Positions 61,234 through 62,142 of a DNA stretch of 62,142 nt are shown one piece after another (the stretch's first letter is position 1; the number at the start of each line of letters is the position of its first letter). A program made the translations under genes and the position numbers. The stretch is from DATBLQ01 sp036555325 (lineage in GTDB: Bacteria > Pseudomonadota > Alphaproteobacteria > Rhizobiales > Aestuariivirgaceae): NCBI GenBank assembly GCA_036555325.1, contig DATBLQ010000003.1, positions 1 through 62,142 on the forward strand, read 5' to 3'. The notes under the pieces were generated by a model, which saw only the letters and a program-made list of their open reading frames with translations, was not told the origin of the DNA and did no database searches.

Positions 61234-62142
61234 CTAGATATTCTTTGAAATTACCTCAGTGAGGAATTCGTGCTCCAACTTGTAGAGAAACAGAATTGCA
61301 CGGAGGTTTACTTCCAATTCCCCGTCATTCTCGAAGGTATTATATGTTCGTAGAAATTCCAGCGCCGTATTATCCAATAGTATTTCGACATACTCTGAGG
61401 GATCGTACAGGGAGGGCCATACCAGAAGCTCCCGGCGCAAGTTATTCTTGCAGGCAAAAATGTGAGTCTTTTGGTGATGATTGGCTATTTCGACGCCAAA
61501 TCTCAGCTCCCAACCATTGCGTAAAGGTCGGCTGAACACGAACCAGCCAGGGATGGAAAGATCTTTACGAAAGCTAAACCCGAACTCAACCAGAGCTTCG
61601 GACAAGATGCGCTTTGCCATCGCCCTGCGAGCCCTTGTCCCACCTGCAGTCGACGCCCAATCGATTTGACAAATGCGCGCGGTTTCCTTGGCCCTTTCCT
61701 CTCTCAGTCGGGCATTGCGAATTTTCAACAGTTGACGGTGACGCACATGTTCATTGAATGCGATCCGCCAGCGCTCGATCCAGCAGGGACTTAGCCAACA
61801 TCGCCAAATTTCAGCATCAGGCGAGTCGTGTTGAAAGTAGTAGTCTCGGCCATATCCTTCAGCATCGCTCGAGCGTCGCAATTGGGTCAGCAGTTCTGAT
61901 TTGTATCCCGTTCCTGCGCCCCAAAGGACAACTCCAAACTGGGAGCCGTTGCCGATTTCCTCCTTGGCTGCCTCGACAAGAAACTGCTGGTGAAACTCGA
62001 TCTTGTCCTGGTCGCAGCCAGCAATGCTATCTTCATAAAGAGGCATGAATGCCTTGAAACCAGCATTGAACAGCCGATCCGTGTGCTCGAACAACCTTTC
62101 GCCAATAGGCACAAAGGAGTTCAGCAAACGCTGGCGCGTCTC
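61234..62142 (-). CDS. Hypothetical protein, 5' end outside window
   Basis: At least 302 residues; the frame is open to the right edge of the window, so the true start may lie outside (internal TTG 62127 is a poor start). Contains FGVVLWGAGTGYKSELLTQL, a Walker-A-like but incomplete loop, then a basic central part (RHRQLLKIRNARLREERAKE) and an aromatic-rich C-terminal domain (GWFVFSRPLRNGWELRFGVE, LRRELLVWPSLYDPSEYVE, LFLYKLEHEFL). No family recognised. It precedes the TPR gene by 11 bp. Confidence 0.7.
   Translation of the reverse strand, partial: ETRQRLLNSFVPIGERLFEHTDRLFNAGFKAFMPLYEDSIAGCDQDKIEFHQQFLVEAAKEEIGNGSQFGVVLWGAGTGYKSELLTQLRRSSDAEGYGRDYYFQHDSPDAEIWRCWLSPCWIERWRIAFNEHVRHRQLLKIRNARLREERAKETARICQIDWASTAGGTRARRAMAKRILSEALVEFGFSFRKDLSIPGWFVFSRPLRNGWELRFGVEIANHHQKTHIFACKNNLRRELLVWPSLYDPSEYVEILLDNTALEFLRTYNTFENDGELEVNLRAILFLYKLEHEFLTEVISKNI

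Noticed and set aside
1..62142. CRISPR array, complete insertion sequence or prophage
   Set aside because: No regularly spaced repeats, transposase, integrase or phage structural genes were seen.

Overview
The window looks like a chromosomal segment from an alphaproteobacterium of the order Hyphomicrobiales (Rhizobiales). The evidence is the conserved run rppH - polysaccharide deacetylase - ctpA - envC-like - rlmH - rsfS - nadD - proA - proB - obg - rpmA - rplU, all on the minus strand. Rhizobial-type sugar ABC operons, small families such as DUF1127, DUF3309 and DUF6152, and cyclase-domain proteins fit the same group. Genus cannot be fixed from the sequence.

Layout. (1) 1-11.2 kb: housekeeping block (RNA decapping, cell-wall processing, ribosome maturation, NAD and proline synthesis, L21/L27), with a clear sigma70-like promoter upstream of rplU. 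(2) 11.3-15 kb: a tRNA-Ser(CGA) gene, then an accessory stretch with a fatty acid desaturase, small orphan genes, a YidB remnant and a nucleotidyl cyclase-MarR fusion interrupted by an in-frame TGA. (3) 15-26 kb: acyl-CoA dehydrogenase, a lemA-TPM-TPM operon, an ArsR-type regulator, a membrane protein with a degenerate cyclase domain, an M24 peptidase, a PAP2 phosphatase, a second TGA-interrupted small secreted protein and a DUF5519 protein. (4) 26-32.2 kb: a sugar operon (aldolase-like protein, binding protein, two permeases, FGGY kinase) without its own ATPase and with a perfect 13-bp intercistronic hairpin. (5) 32.4-34.1 kb: ruins of a serralysin/type I secretion locus, with a TGA-interrupted HlyD gene, only the C-terminus of the ATPase and only the N-terminus of the protease, joined by a deletion scar. 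(6) 34.4-43.5 kb: two convergent genes for tryptophan-rich repeat secreted proteins; a 1336-residue Pls/PosA-type single-module NRPS; a divergent EctB-type diaminobutyrate aminotransferase; a Sfp-type phosphopantetheinyl transferase with a 95-residue companion; and a DegT-type aminotransferase. (7) 43.5-50.6 kb: a seven-gene operon with overlapping stops and starts (oxidoreductase, isomerase, LacI regulator, MalK-type ATPase, binding protein, two permeases). (8) 50.8-57.6 kb: amino-sugar catabolism (MurQ, GlcNAc kinase, NagA, and NagB-II further on), interspersed with small genes and an NDH-2-like dehydrogenase. (9) 57.7-62.1 kb: persulfide dioxygenase-rhodanese, a peroxiredoxin-like protein, KDG kinase, a TPR protein and a hypothetical protein running off the right edge.

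The most interesting unit is block 6. A Pls/PosA family synthetase next to a Dab-forming aminotransferase and a PPTase, with no ectoine genes beside it, suggests a pathway for an isopeptide-linked cationic polymer, most simply poly-diaminobutyrate. The product is inferred; the domain and motif content is read directly. A second theme is gene decay: three separate ORFs are each broken by a single in-frame TGA, at two of which the family consensus expects glycine.
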